From an uncultured Gammaproteobacteria bacterium (lineage in GTDB: Bacteria > Pseudomonadota > Gammaproteobacteria > Pseudomonadales > UBA5518), in contig CAIXOY010000595.1 in the NCBI GenBank assembly GCA_903921135.1, positions 1 through 7,244 on the forward strand: a stretch of 7,244 bases of DNA, read 5' to 3'. A program made the translations under genes and the position numbers. A model generated the notes under the pieces. It was not told the DNA's origin. It saw only the letters and a program-made list of their open reading frames with translations, and did no database searches. Positions 1 through 6,552 of this stretch are shown here, piece after piece. Every line of letters starts with the position of its first letter. The stretch's first letter is position 1.

Positions 1-1446
<1,446 letters not shown>

Positions 1447-1495
1447 GGTTCATTTCCTTGACTGGTAAAACCGGATTGGATTGCGAGCGGATACC

Positions 1496-1523
1496 GGGCG
1501 AAGCCCCCGAGGGCCCCGCGGGG
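1496..1523 (-). other. GC-rich hairpin-forming spacer between groES and groEL
   Basis: The 81-bp spacer between groES and groEL contains two adjacent inverted repeats. GGGC and GCCC (1496-1499 and 1503-1506) flank a GAA triplet, and CCCCGCGGGG (1514-1523) is a perfect palindrome. An alternative pairing joins CCCCG (1505-1509) with CGGGG (1519-1523). No T-run follows on the minus strand, so this is not a classic intrinsic terminator. A structured intercistronic region could set the GroES:GroEL ratio through RNA processing or stability, as reported for some other groESL operons. That role is inference here. Confidence 0.4.
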
Positions 1524-1527
1524 TGTC

Positions 1528-1815
1528 TCACTCGATCACGCCGTAGATTTCGCTTTCGCTCAGGATCACGACTTCCTCGCCGCTGATCTTGACCGTGTTG
1601 CCCGAGTACTGGCCGAAGAGGACCTTGTCGCCGACCTTTACCGACATGGGGCGGATTTCGCCGTTGTCGAGGGCCTTGCCGTTGCCGACTGCCAGGACTT
1701 CACCCTGCGTGGGCTTTTCCTTGGCGGAACCCGCCAGGACGATGCCGCCGGCGGAGATGGTTTCTTCCTCTTTGCGCTTCACGACCACTCGGTCGGACAG
1801 AGGACGGATCTTCAT
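1528..1815 (-). CDS. groES: GroES, 10-kDa co-chaperonin
   Basis: GroES is the heptameric lid that binds the apical domains of GroEL and closes the folding cage. The 95-residue product is the usual family length. It starts MKIRPLSDRVVVKR. The mobile loop spans roughly residues 16-32, with the hydrophobic GroEL-contacting tripeptide IVL at 25-27 after a GG. The C-terminal half shows the expected VGDKVLFGQYSG and the ending EIYGVIE. The ATG at 1815-1813 is supported by a GGGAG ribosome site about 9 nt upstream and by family length. It is the first gene of the groESL operon and is controlled by the promoters and CIRCE operator at 1890-2040. Nothing in it is truncated or unusual. Confidence 0.98.
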   Translation of the reverse strand: MKIRPLSDRVVVKRKEEETISAGGIVLAGSAKEKPTQGEVLAVGNGKALDNGEIRPMSVKVGDKVLFGQYSGNTVKISGEEVVILSESEIYGVIE

Positions 1816-1863
1816 TGCTGTTTCTCCCTGATCAATGGTTTGCTCTCTGGTACACCCGATATT

Positions 1864-1890
1864 CGAGGACGGAGGCGAAGCCTCGCCTCG
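1864..1890 (-). other. Leader-RNA stem-loop between CIRCE and groES
   Basis: Directly after the CIRCE element in the transcribed direction lies a nested inverted repeat. An outer CGAGG/CCTCG pair (1864-1868 with 1886-1890) encloses an inner GAGGC/GCCTC pair (1872-1876 with 1880-1884) around a GAA triplet. It would form a GC-rich stem-loop in the 5' leader of groESL mRNA, next to the stem made by CIRCE itself. It does not include the groES ribosome site (around 1821-1826), so a thermometer role is not evident. Stabilisation of the 5' end is possible but unproven. Confidence 0.35.
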
Positions 1891-1891
1891 A

Positions 1892-1918
1892 TTGGCACTC
1901 TCCTTCGGGGAGTGCCAA
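1892..1918 (-). promoter_or_regulatory. CIRCE operator (HrcA binding site) of groESL
   Basis: The site reads TTGGCACTC, nine bases, then GAGTGCCAA, which is the CIRCE architecture (consensus TTAGCACTC-N9-GAGTGCTAA). There is a single symmetric substitution in each arm that keeps the dyad perfect. Symmetry extends outward to 11-bp arms (1890-1900 and 1910-1920). It lies immediately downstream of, and overlaps by one base, the -10 box of the sigma-70-like promoter, so bound HrcA would cover the start site and repress groESL until heat or misfolded protein inactivates HrcA. No hrcA gene is in the window. The match and the position before groES make the call very secure. Confidence 0.95.
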
Positions 1919-1945
1919 TCATATGCGGGAAACCCTCGAGGTCAA
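1918..1945 (-). promoter_or_regulatory. Sigma-70-type promoter of groESL
   Basis: On the minus strand, TTGACC (1945-1940) and TATGAT (1923-1918) are each one base from the -35 and -10 consensus and are separated by 16 bp. The predicted start near 1911 falls inside the first CIRCE arm, giving a leader of about 95 nt before groES. The arrangement, a housekeeping promoter with CIRCE at the start site, is the typical HrcA-repressed layout. The boxes are seen directly; promoter activity is inferred. Confidence 0.8.
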
Positions 1946-2012
1946 GCCGGGAAAACGTTGAACACTGGTGGTGCTGTGCGTCCCGGGCGCGCCTCAGGGC
2001 CTCGCGCTATGG

Positions 2013-2040
2013 AAATGGGGGCAAGCAGGCGCGTTTCAAG
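2013..2040 (-). promoter_or_regulatory. Sigma-32 (RpoH) heat-shock promoter of groESL
   Basis: On the minus strand, CTTGAAA (2040-2034) is a full match to the sigma-32 -35 element and is preceded by CCC. After 13 bp comes CCCCATTT (2020-2013), matching the -10 element CCCCATnT. The predicted start is near 2006, giving a leader of about 190 nt that runs through the sigma-70 boxes and the CIRCE site. It sits just downstream of the ampG terminator, where a groESL heat-shock promoter would be expected. Activity is inferred from sequence only. Confidence 0.82.
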
Positions 2041-2049
2041 GGGACAGTG

Positions 2050-2086
2050 AAAAGGGCTCGACTCCCTGCCCGATCAGCCCGAGCCC
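2050..2086 (-). terminator. Probable intrinsic terminator after ampG
   Basis: Reading the minus strand, GGGCTCG (2086-2080) and CGAGCCC (2060-2054) form a perfect 7-bp GC-rich stem followed at once by TTTT (2053-2050). The 19-nt loop can form a small inner CTG/CAG pair. The stem overlaps the end of the ampG reading frame and its TGA stop (2076-2074). It would end yajQ-ampG transcription just before the groESL sigma-32 promoter. The loop is long and the T-run short, so strength is uncertain. Confidence 0.55.
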
Positions 2087-3420
2087 CCCGCAGGGTTCGT
2101 GGCGGACCGGCGATCCGCGACCAGATAAGCCGCGAGCACGATCCCGGGGATACCCAAGGCCGCGGCGTAGCCGAAGAACCCGGCATAGCCGATCCAGTCC
2201 ACCACGACACCGGACAGGCCCCCAAGGAGCTTGGCGGGGAGTGTCATCAGCGAACTGAACAAGGCGTACTGGGTGGCGGTGTATGCCGTGTTGGTGAGCC
2301 CCGAGAGGTAGGCGATGAACACCGCGCTGGCGAACCCTCCGCAGAGGTTGTCTGCGCTGACGACCAACGCCAGCAGAGGCAGGCCGGGCTTGCTGAGGGC
2401 GAGCAGCACGAACAACAGGTTCGTCCCTGCCACCAGCGCCGCACCCGCCACGAGCGGCCGCGCAACGCCATAACGCACCACCAGCGCGCCTCCCAGGGCC
2501 GCACCCGCGATGGTCATGAAGAAGCCGAACACCTTGGTGACGTCGGCGATCTGCGTCTTGCTGAAGCCGAGATCGAGATAGAACGGGTTCGCCATCACCC
2601 CCATCGTGATGTCGCTCAGCTTGTAAAGCGCGATGAGGGCCAGGATCGCGAAGGCCTGCTTGCCGCTCCGCGTGAAAAACTCCACGAAAGGTTCGATGAG
2701 GGCTTCGGTCACGAATCGCAGGAAGCGCTCGGGCACCCCGCCCGCAGGCAGCTGCCGCTCTGCTGAGGCCTCCGGGTGCGCAGGCTCCTGCATCAGCAAG
2801 GTCGCGAGAATCCCCACCCCCATCAAGGCCGCCATAGAGAGGTAGGCCACAGACCAACCCGCGCCCTCGGCGATATAAAAAGCGCCTGCTCCCGCGACCA
2901 GCAAGGCCACGCGGTAACCGAACACATAGGCCGCCGCCATCGCGCCCTGCAGGTCAGTGTCGGCCGCCTCGATACGCCATGCGTCGATCGTGATGTCCTG
3001 CGTCGCGGAGCTGAAGGCAACGAGCACTGCGCAAAGCGCGACCGCGGCAACGCTGGTGCGGGGGTCGAGCTGTGACATGCAGAGCAGCCCTGTCGCAATG
3101 CCGAGCTGCGCCGCCAGCATCCAGCCGCGCCGCTTGCCCAGCAGGCGCGTCAGGAGCGGAAACGGCAGCCGGTCGACCACCGGAGCCCAGATGACTTTCA
3201 CCGAGTAGGTGACGCCCACCAGGCTGAAAAACCCGATCACGGCGAGGTCGGTGCCCACGTCGCGCAACCATGCCGAGAGCGTGGAGAACACCAGCAGGAA
3301 GGGGAGCCCCGCACTGAAGCCAAGCCACACCATCCCCGTGACACGGGGGCGCGTGTAGACCAGAGCAGCATCACGCCAGGTGCGAGCGCCTGGCCCCGGC
3401 CCGGCAGAGGTTGCGTTCAA
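2074..3420 (-). CDS. ampG: AmpG-family muropeptide permease (MFS), TTG start
   Basis: AmpG is an inner-membrane major-facilitator permease that brings N-acetylglucosaminyl-anhydromuropeptides into the cytoplasm for peptidoglycan recycling; in some bacteria it feeds AmpR/AmpC beta-lactamase induction. The 448-residue hydrophobic product matches E. coli AmpG along its length: GFSAGLP near 34-40, GFFSLVG (63-69), K75/W78/P80/D83 in the following helix, GKRRGW (95-100), SSATQDITIDAW (137-148), YKLSD, DNLCGG and TATQYALFSS. About 12 membrane segments are expected. The frame stays open into yajQ up to an ATG at 3693, but that stretch is a yajQ shadow. Alignment of the N-terminus points to the TTG at 3420-3418, which overlaps the yajQ stop. 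The first in-frame ATG after it (residue 30) would cut into helix 1. Compared with E. coli AmpG (491 aa), it lacks the C-terminal extension. The exact substrate is inferred. Confidence 0.88.
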   Translation of the reverse strand: MNATSAGPGPGARTWRDAALVYTRPRVTGMVWLGFSAGLPFLLVFSTLSAWLRDVGTDLAVIGFFSLVGVTYSVKVIWAPVVDRLPFPLLTRLLGKRRGWMLAAQLGIATGLLCMSQLDPRTSVAAVALCAVLVAFSSATQDITIDAWRIEAADTDLQGAMAAAYVFGYRVALLVAGAGAFYIAEGAGWSVAYLSMAALMGVGILATLLMQEPAHPEASAERQLPAGGVPERFLRFVTEALIEPFVEFFTRSGKQAFAILALIALYKLSDITMGVMANPFYLDLGFSKTQIADVTKVFGFFMTIAGAALGGALVVRYGVARPLVAGAALVAGTNLLFVLLALSKPGLPLLALVVSADNLCGGFASAVFIAYLSGLTNTAYTATQYALFSSLMTLPAKLLGGLSGVVVDWIGYAGFFGYAAALGIPGIVLAAYLVADRRSATNPAGGSG

Positions 3421-3899
3421 TCCCGGAAATTCTGGAACTGCAGCGGAGCCTCGAGCTCCTGCTTGCGGAGCATCGCGATGGTCTCCTGCAGATCGTCGCG
3501 CTTCTTGCCGTTGATGCGCAGCTGATCGCCCTGGATCGAGGCCTGCACCTTGATCTTCGACTCCTTCACGATCTTCACGAGTTGCCGCGCCAACTCGATC
3601 TCGATGCCGTGGCGCATCGTGATCTCCTGTTTCACGATACGCCCGCCGCCCTGCACATCGGCCTCTTTCATGGCGCGCGCATCGATGCCGCACTTGGCCA
3701 CGCTGGTGCGCAGCACATCACGCATCTGCTGGATCTGGAACTCGCTCTCGGCGTGCAGAGTGACCACGCGGTCCTTGCGCTCGAAGCCCGCATCCACGCC
3801 CTTGAAGTCGAAGCGGTTGGCGATCAGGCGGCTCGCCTGGTCCACGGCATTGGTGAAGACGTGGATGTCGACTTCGGAGACCACATCGAAAGATGGCAT
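3417..3899 (-). CDS. yajQ: YajQ family cyclic-di-GMP/nucleotide-binding protein
   Basis: YajQ (UPF0234/DUF520) is a small cytosolic protein of two ferredoxin-like domains. Members bind nucleotides, and the Xanthomonas and Pseudomonas homologues have been reported as c-di-GMP effectors acting with a transcription factor. The 160-residue product starts MPSFDVVSEVD and ends LQFQNFRD, both family hallmarks. SRLIANRFDFKGV, KVQASIQGDQLRI and GKKRDDLQ are further conserved blocks, and the length agrees with E. coli YajQ (163 aa). The frame is open further upstream, but MPSFD at 3899-3897 is the universal family start; the ribosome site before it is weak. The TGA overlaps the TTG start of ampG, suggesting one transcript. 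It is divergent from panE across 44 bp. Family identity is certain; the c-di-GMP role in this organism is inferred. Confidence 0.96.
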   Translation of the reverse strand: MPSFDVVSEVDIHVFTNAVDQASRLIANRFDFKGVDAGFERKDRVVTLHAESEFQIQQMRDVLRTSVAKCGIDARAMKEADVQGGGRIVKQEITMRHGIEIELARQLVKIVKESKIKVQASIQGDQLRINGKKRDDLQETIAMLRKQELEAPLQFQNFRD

Positions 3900-3943
3900 G
3901 GGAGTTGTCCGGCAGCGGCGTCGGGATGGGGGATAATGCCCGC
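3900..3943. promoter_or_regulatory. Divergent yajQ/panE intergenic control region
   Basis: Only 44 bp separate the yajQ and panE start codons, so promoter elements for both must lie here or inside the opposing gene. On the plus strand, GATAAT (3932-3937) resembles a -10 box and would place a start at about the panE ATG, but I see no -35 at normal spacing. The same bases include GGGGGA (3928-3933), a plausible panE ribosome site. On the minus strand, CATTAT with TTGTGG inside the start of panE is a weak candidate for yajQ. No assignment is firm. Confidence 0.3.
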
Positions 3944-4888
3944 ATGCAACAGACGCCCACAAGAGAAACACCCGCCACCTGGCATGTGCTGGGGGCGGGC
4001 GCCATGGGCTGCCTGTGGGCGTCCTCGCTCGCATCGTGCGGGAATGCGGTGCGGCTTCTGCTCCGCGAGCCCCCGGCGCAAGCGCGTTCGCTCGACATTC
4101 GCCTGAACGGACTCGATGGCAGCCGCCGCGAGGTACAGGTCTGCGCGGACGGCACCGGCGATGCCTCGCCCATCCTGAAACTCCTCGCCTGCACCAAGGC
4201 CCCTGCCCTGCTGCCCGCGCTGGAGCGGATCGCGCACCGCATCGCACCGGGCGCAACGGTGGTGCTGTTGCAGAACGGGATGGGTTTCCACGAGGCGGTT
4301 GCCGCATTGCTCCCCGGGGCGCGGGTGTTCTGTGCGCTGACCACCGAGGGTGCGTTCCGCGAAGGCGCGTTCACGGTACATCACGCCGGCCGGGGCGAGA
4401 CGCTGCTGGGCGCATGGTCGCAGACAGACGCGGCGGCGGCTCCCGCACTGGCAGCCGAACTCGGCCGCGGCGGCTTGCGCGTGCGTATCGCAGAGGACAT
4501 CCGCGAGGCGCTGTGGAAAAAACTCGCGGTGAACTGCGCCATCAACCCCCTCACCGCGCTGCACGGCTGCCCTAACGGAGCGTTGCTGGAGCGCCCTGCG
4601 CTCAGGCGCGAATTCGACGCGCTTTGTGCGGAGCTCGCCACGGTATTGAAGGGACTGGGGCACACCGATATCGCCACGAGCATCGGCCAGGACGCCGCCC
4701 GCGTGGCGCAGGCCACCGCGGCCAACCGCTCCTCCATGCGTCAGGATCTGGAGGCGGGGCGGGAAACCGAGATCGCCTTCATCACGGGATTTCTCTGCGA
4801 GCGCGCGCGGATAGCCGGGCTGCCGTGCCCCTTGAACGAGGCTCTCTACGGGGCAGTAAGGGAGAGAGAGCGGCGCGCCGCGAACTGA
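3944..4888 (+). CDS. panE: 2-dehydropantoate 2-reductase (ketopantoate reductase)
   Basis: This enzyme reduces ketopantoate to pantoate with NADPH in the cytosol, a step of pantothenate and CoA synthesis. The 314-residue product has an N-terminal Rossmann motif GAGAMG (17-22). Residues matching the E. coli PanE active site are visible: N111 in LQNGMG, K193, N197 and N201 in WKKLAVNCAINPLTA, S264 in NRSSM, and E276 in RETEIAFI. The S264-E276 distance equals that of E. coli S244-E256. I chose the ATG at 3944 because GGGGGA lies 10 nt upstream and little precedes the Rossmann strand; ATGs at 3926 and 3893 are in frame but the latter overlaps yajQ. It ends four bases from the convergent binding-protein gene. 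All key residues are present, so an active enzyme is expected; other 2-oxoacid reductases of this fold are possible but less likely. Confidence 0.93.
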   Translation: MQQTPTRETPATWHVLGAGAMGCLWASSLASCGNAVRLLLREPPAQARSLDIRLNGLDGSRREVQVCADGTGDASPILKLLACTKAPALLPALERIAHRIAPGATVVLLQNGMGFHEAVAALLPGARVFCALTTEGAFREGAFTVHHAGRGETLLGAWSQTDAAAAPALAAELGRGGLRVRIAEDIREALWKKLAVNCAINPLTALHGCPNGALLERPALRREFDALCAELATVLKGLGHTDIATSIGQDAARVAQATAANRSSMRQDLEAGRETEIAFITGFLCERARIAGLPCPLNEALYGAVRERERRAAN

Positions 4889-4895
4889 GCGCTCA
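4886..4895. repeat. Palindrome containing both convergent stop codons
   Basis: TGAGCGCTCA is a perfect 10-bp palindrome. Its first three bases are the panE stop, and its last three, read on the other strand, are the stop of the binding-protein gene. The genes are thus separated by only GCGC. No T-run follows in either direction, so it does not look like an intrinsic terminator by itself, and the two transcripts probably overlap at their 3' ends. Confidence 0.6.
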
Positions 4896-5777
4896 GCCGG
4901 CCTGCCGCGCCTTGTCGAGGAAGGCGCACAACTGCTCGGCTCCGTCGAGGATGCGCGCCGAGTGGCGCTGCATCAGATCCGGCGGAATCACGAACACATG
5001 CCCGCGGCGCACCGCCGCAATGGCCGGCCACGCCTTCCACATGTCCATCCACGCGGGCCTGCCCTCGTCGCTGCCGCTGGCGATGATCACCTCCGGATCG
5101 GTCTGCAGCACGGACTCGATGCTGACATAAGGCACCAGCGGCGCCGCCGTGCCGAAGACGTTCACGCCACCGCAGAGCTTGATCACATCGCCCACGATGT
5201 GGCGATCGTTCAGGGTCATCAGCGGCTCGTCCCAGATCTGGTAGAACACCCGCACCACAGGTTTACCCTGCTCAGTTTCACGCAGCGCCTTCAAACGCCG
5301 GTTGAAGTCCTCAGCCCGCGCGGTCGCCTCCTGCTCGTGCCCCACCAGCCTGCCCATGCGGACGAAGAGCGCGGGTATGTCCTCGAGTACGCGGGGCTCG
5401 ATTTCGAACACAGGCAACCCCAGTGCACGCACGCGCGCAGGGAATTGGCCGTTTCCGCTTTGCCATCCGAGCACCAGATCGGGCTCCAGAGCCAGCACCG
5501 CCTCGTAATTCACGGATGCATGGTTGTTGATACGCGGAATGGCCTTGGCAGCCTCCGGGTAGTTGCTGTACTCGTCCGCGCCGAGGATCAACTCGCCAGC
5601 GCCGATGTGGAACAGGAGTTCGGTGATGTTGGGCGCGAGGGAGACGATGCGCTTTGCGGGCGCTTCGAGTGTGATCACATGGCCGGCGTCGTCGGTCTCG
5701 GTGATCGCGCCCGCGCAAGCCGCGCCCGCAGGCAGCAGCAGGGCAAGCCACACCCACGCCACCGCACGCCCCGACAT
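4893..5777 (-). CDS. btuF: BtuF-like periplasmic cobalamin-binding protein
   Basis: This is a class III periplasmic binding protein delivering substrate to the adjacent permease-ATPase. The 294-residue product begins with a signal peptide: R4, a hydrophobic stretch to about residue 18, then AACAGA with likely cleavage near 22-24. Cys21 is preceded by GAA, not a good lipobox. The body reads like E. coli BtuF: RIVSLAPNITELLF (43-56), YSNYP (70-74), LEPDLVLGWQSGN (97-109, compare DLVIAWRGGN), RVFYQI, KLCGGVNVF and AEQLCAFL. Cys202 and Cys284 correspond to the disulfide cysteines of E. coli BtuF. This favours vitamin B12 or other corrinoids, although the partner ATPase looks HmuV-like. The ATG shares one base with the ATPase stop (TGATG), implying coupling. 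No cobalamin riboswitch can be judged because the operon start is outside. The btuF symbol is by similarity. Confidence 0.85.
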   Translation of the reverse strand: MSGRAVAWVWLALLLPAGAACAGAITETDDAGHVITLEAPAKRIVSLAPNITELLFHIGAGELILGADEYSNYPEAAKAIPRINNHASVNYEAVLALEPDLVLGWQSGNGQFPARVRALGLPVFEIEPRVLEDIPALFVRMGRLVGHEQEATARAEDFNRRLKALRETEQGKPVVRVFYQIWDEPLMTLNDRHIVGDVIKLCGGVNVFGTAAPLVPYVSIESVLQTDPEVIIASGSDEGRPAWMDMWKAWPAIAAVRRGHVFVIPPDLMQRHSARILDGAEQLCAFLDKARQAG

Positions 5778-6550
5778 CAGTGCACCAACATCGGCGCGCC
5801 CGTGATCGGGTGCGGCATCACCATGCAGCGCAGGCCGAACACGCGCTCCACCAATGCCTCGTCCAGCACCTGCTCCGGCGTGCCATCAGCCGCGAGCACA
5901 CCGCAACTGAGCACGAGCATGCGGTCGGCACAGCGCGCCGCGAGGTTCAGGTCGTGCAACACAGCGAGCACCGCCACGCCGTCACCCGCAAAACGCCGCA
6001 CGATGTCGAGCGTGAGCTGCTGGTGCGAGAGATCGAAGGCGGAGGTGGGCTCGTCCAGCAACAGAACGCGCGTACCTTCCGGCTCGGGCTCCCAGATCTG
6101 GGCCAGTACCCGCGCGAGCTGCACGCGCTGTTTCTCGCCGCCGGACATGTGCGTGTAGTAACGCTTGTCGAGATAGCCCGCGTCCACGGCCTCGAGTGCA
6201 GCCTGGACGATCTCCCGGTCGCGGGCCGCGCCGGTGCGATGCGGGATGCGCGCCAACCCCACCACCTCGCGCGCGGTGAAGGGGAAGTCGAGCGTGGACT
6301 GCTGCGGCAGCACGGCAAGCATGCGTGCCCGCGTTTGCGGATCCCAGTCCGCGAGGGGCCGACCGTTCAGGTGCACTTCACCTCGGGTGGCTGGCAAGTC
6401 GCCGCTCAACACGCGGAGAAGCGAGGACTTGCCCGCGCCGTTCGGGCCCACCACGGCGGTGACCGTGCCCGGCTCGAGCTGCATGCGGATCCCGCTCAGC
6501 AGATCAAAACCCGCCACGTGCAGATCTATGCCGAGCGCCCGCAATGACAT
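5777..6550 (-). CDS. HmuV/BtuD-type ABC importer ATPase
   Basis: This cytosolic nucleotide-binding subunit powers the FecCD-type importer encoded around it. The 257-residue product has every ABC motif: Walker A GPNGAGKSS (35-43), Q-loop LPQQS (Q83), signature MSGGEKQR (135-142), Walker B VLLLDEP (162-168), D-loop SAFD (170-173) and switch histidine H199 in VLHDLN. VLPQQSTLDFPFTAREVV, a WEPEPEGTR insert before Walker B and a PHPITGAP end are typical of the HmuV heme-importer branch, whereas the neighbouring binding protein is BtuF-like. I give no symbol for that reason. The ATG at 6550 lies 2 nt after the permease stop, with GGAG about 8-10 nt upstream inside the permease gene. The frame stays open upstream to 6934, but that part is permease shadow. 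The function as an importer ATPase is certain; the substrate is not. Confidence 0.92.
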   Translation of the reverse strand: MSLRALGIDLHVAGFDLLSGIRMQLEPGTVTAVVGPNGAGKSSLLRVLSGDLPATRGEVHLNGRPLADWDPQTRARMLAVLPQQSTLDFPFTAREVVGLARIPHRTGAARDREIVQAALEAVDAGYLDKRYYTHMSGGEKQRVQLARVLAQIWEPEPEGTRVLLLDEPTSAFDLSHQQLTLDIVRRFAGDGVAVLAVLHDLNLAARCADRMLVLSCGVLAADGTPEQVLDEALVERVFGLRCMVMPHPITGAPMLVH

Positions 6551-6552
6551 CT

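Noticed and set aside
1840..2766. A 308-codon plus-strand frame crossing the groESL control region and ampG
   Set aside because: It runs through the CIRCE site, both promoters and the ampG terminator, and its product is Arg/Glu/His-rich with no motif. It is an antisense shadow.
2036..2857. A 273-codon minus-strand frame overlapping ampG
   Set aside because: It is a frame-shifted reading of ampG with Gly/Arg/Ala-rich composition and no domain; ampG in the neighbouring frame has clear homology.
3421..3693. Extension of ampG to the upstream ATG at 3693
   Set aside because: The extra residues are Arg/Asp/Gly-rich, overlap most of the C-terminal half of yajQ and have no counterpart in AmpG; the TTG at 3420 fits the family N-terminus.
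3900..4307. N-terminal extension of yajQ upstream of MPSFD
   Set aside because: The added sequence is antisense to panE and low-complexity; MPSFD is the conserved YajQ start and gives the normal length.
4872..4911. GGCGCG/CGCGCC inverted repeat around the panE/btuF junction as a bidirectional terminator
   Set aside because: The arms are 28 bases apart, no T-run follows on either strand, and such GC repeats occur by chance in this composition.
5780..6547. A 255-codon plus-strand frame opposite the ABC ATPase
   Set aside because: It is an antisense shadow spanning almost exactly the ATPase gene, with His/Arg/Ala-rich product and no recognisable domain.
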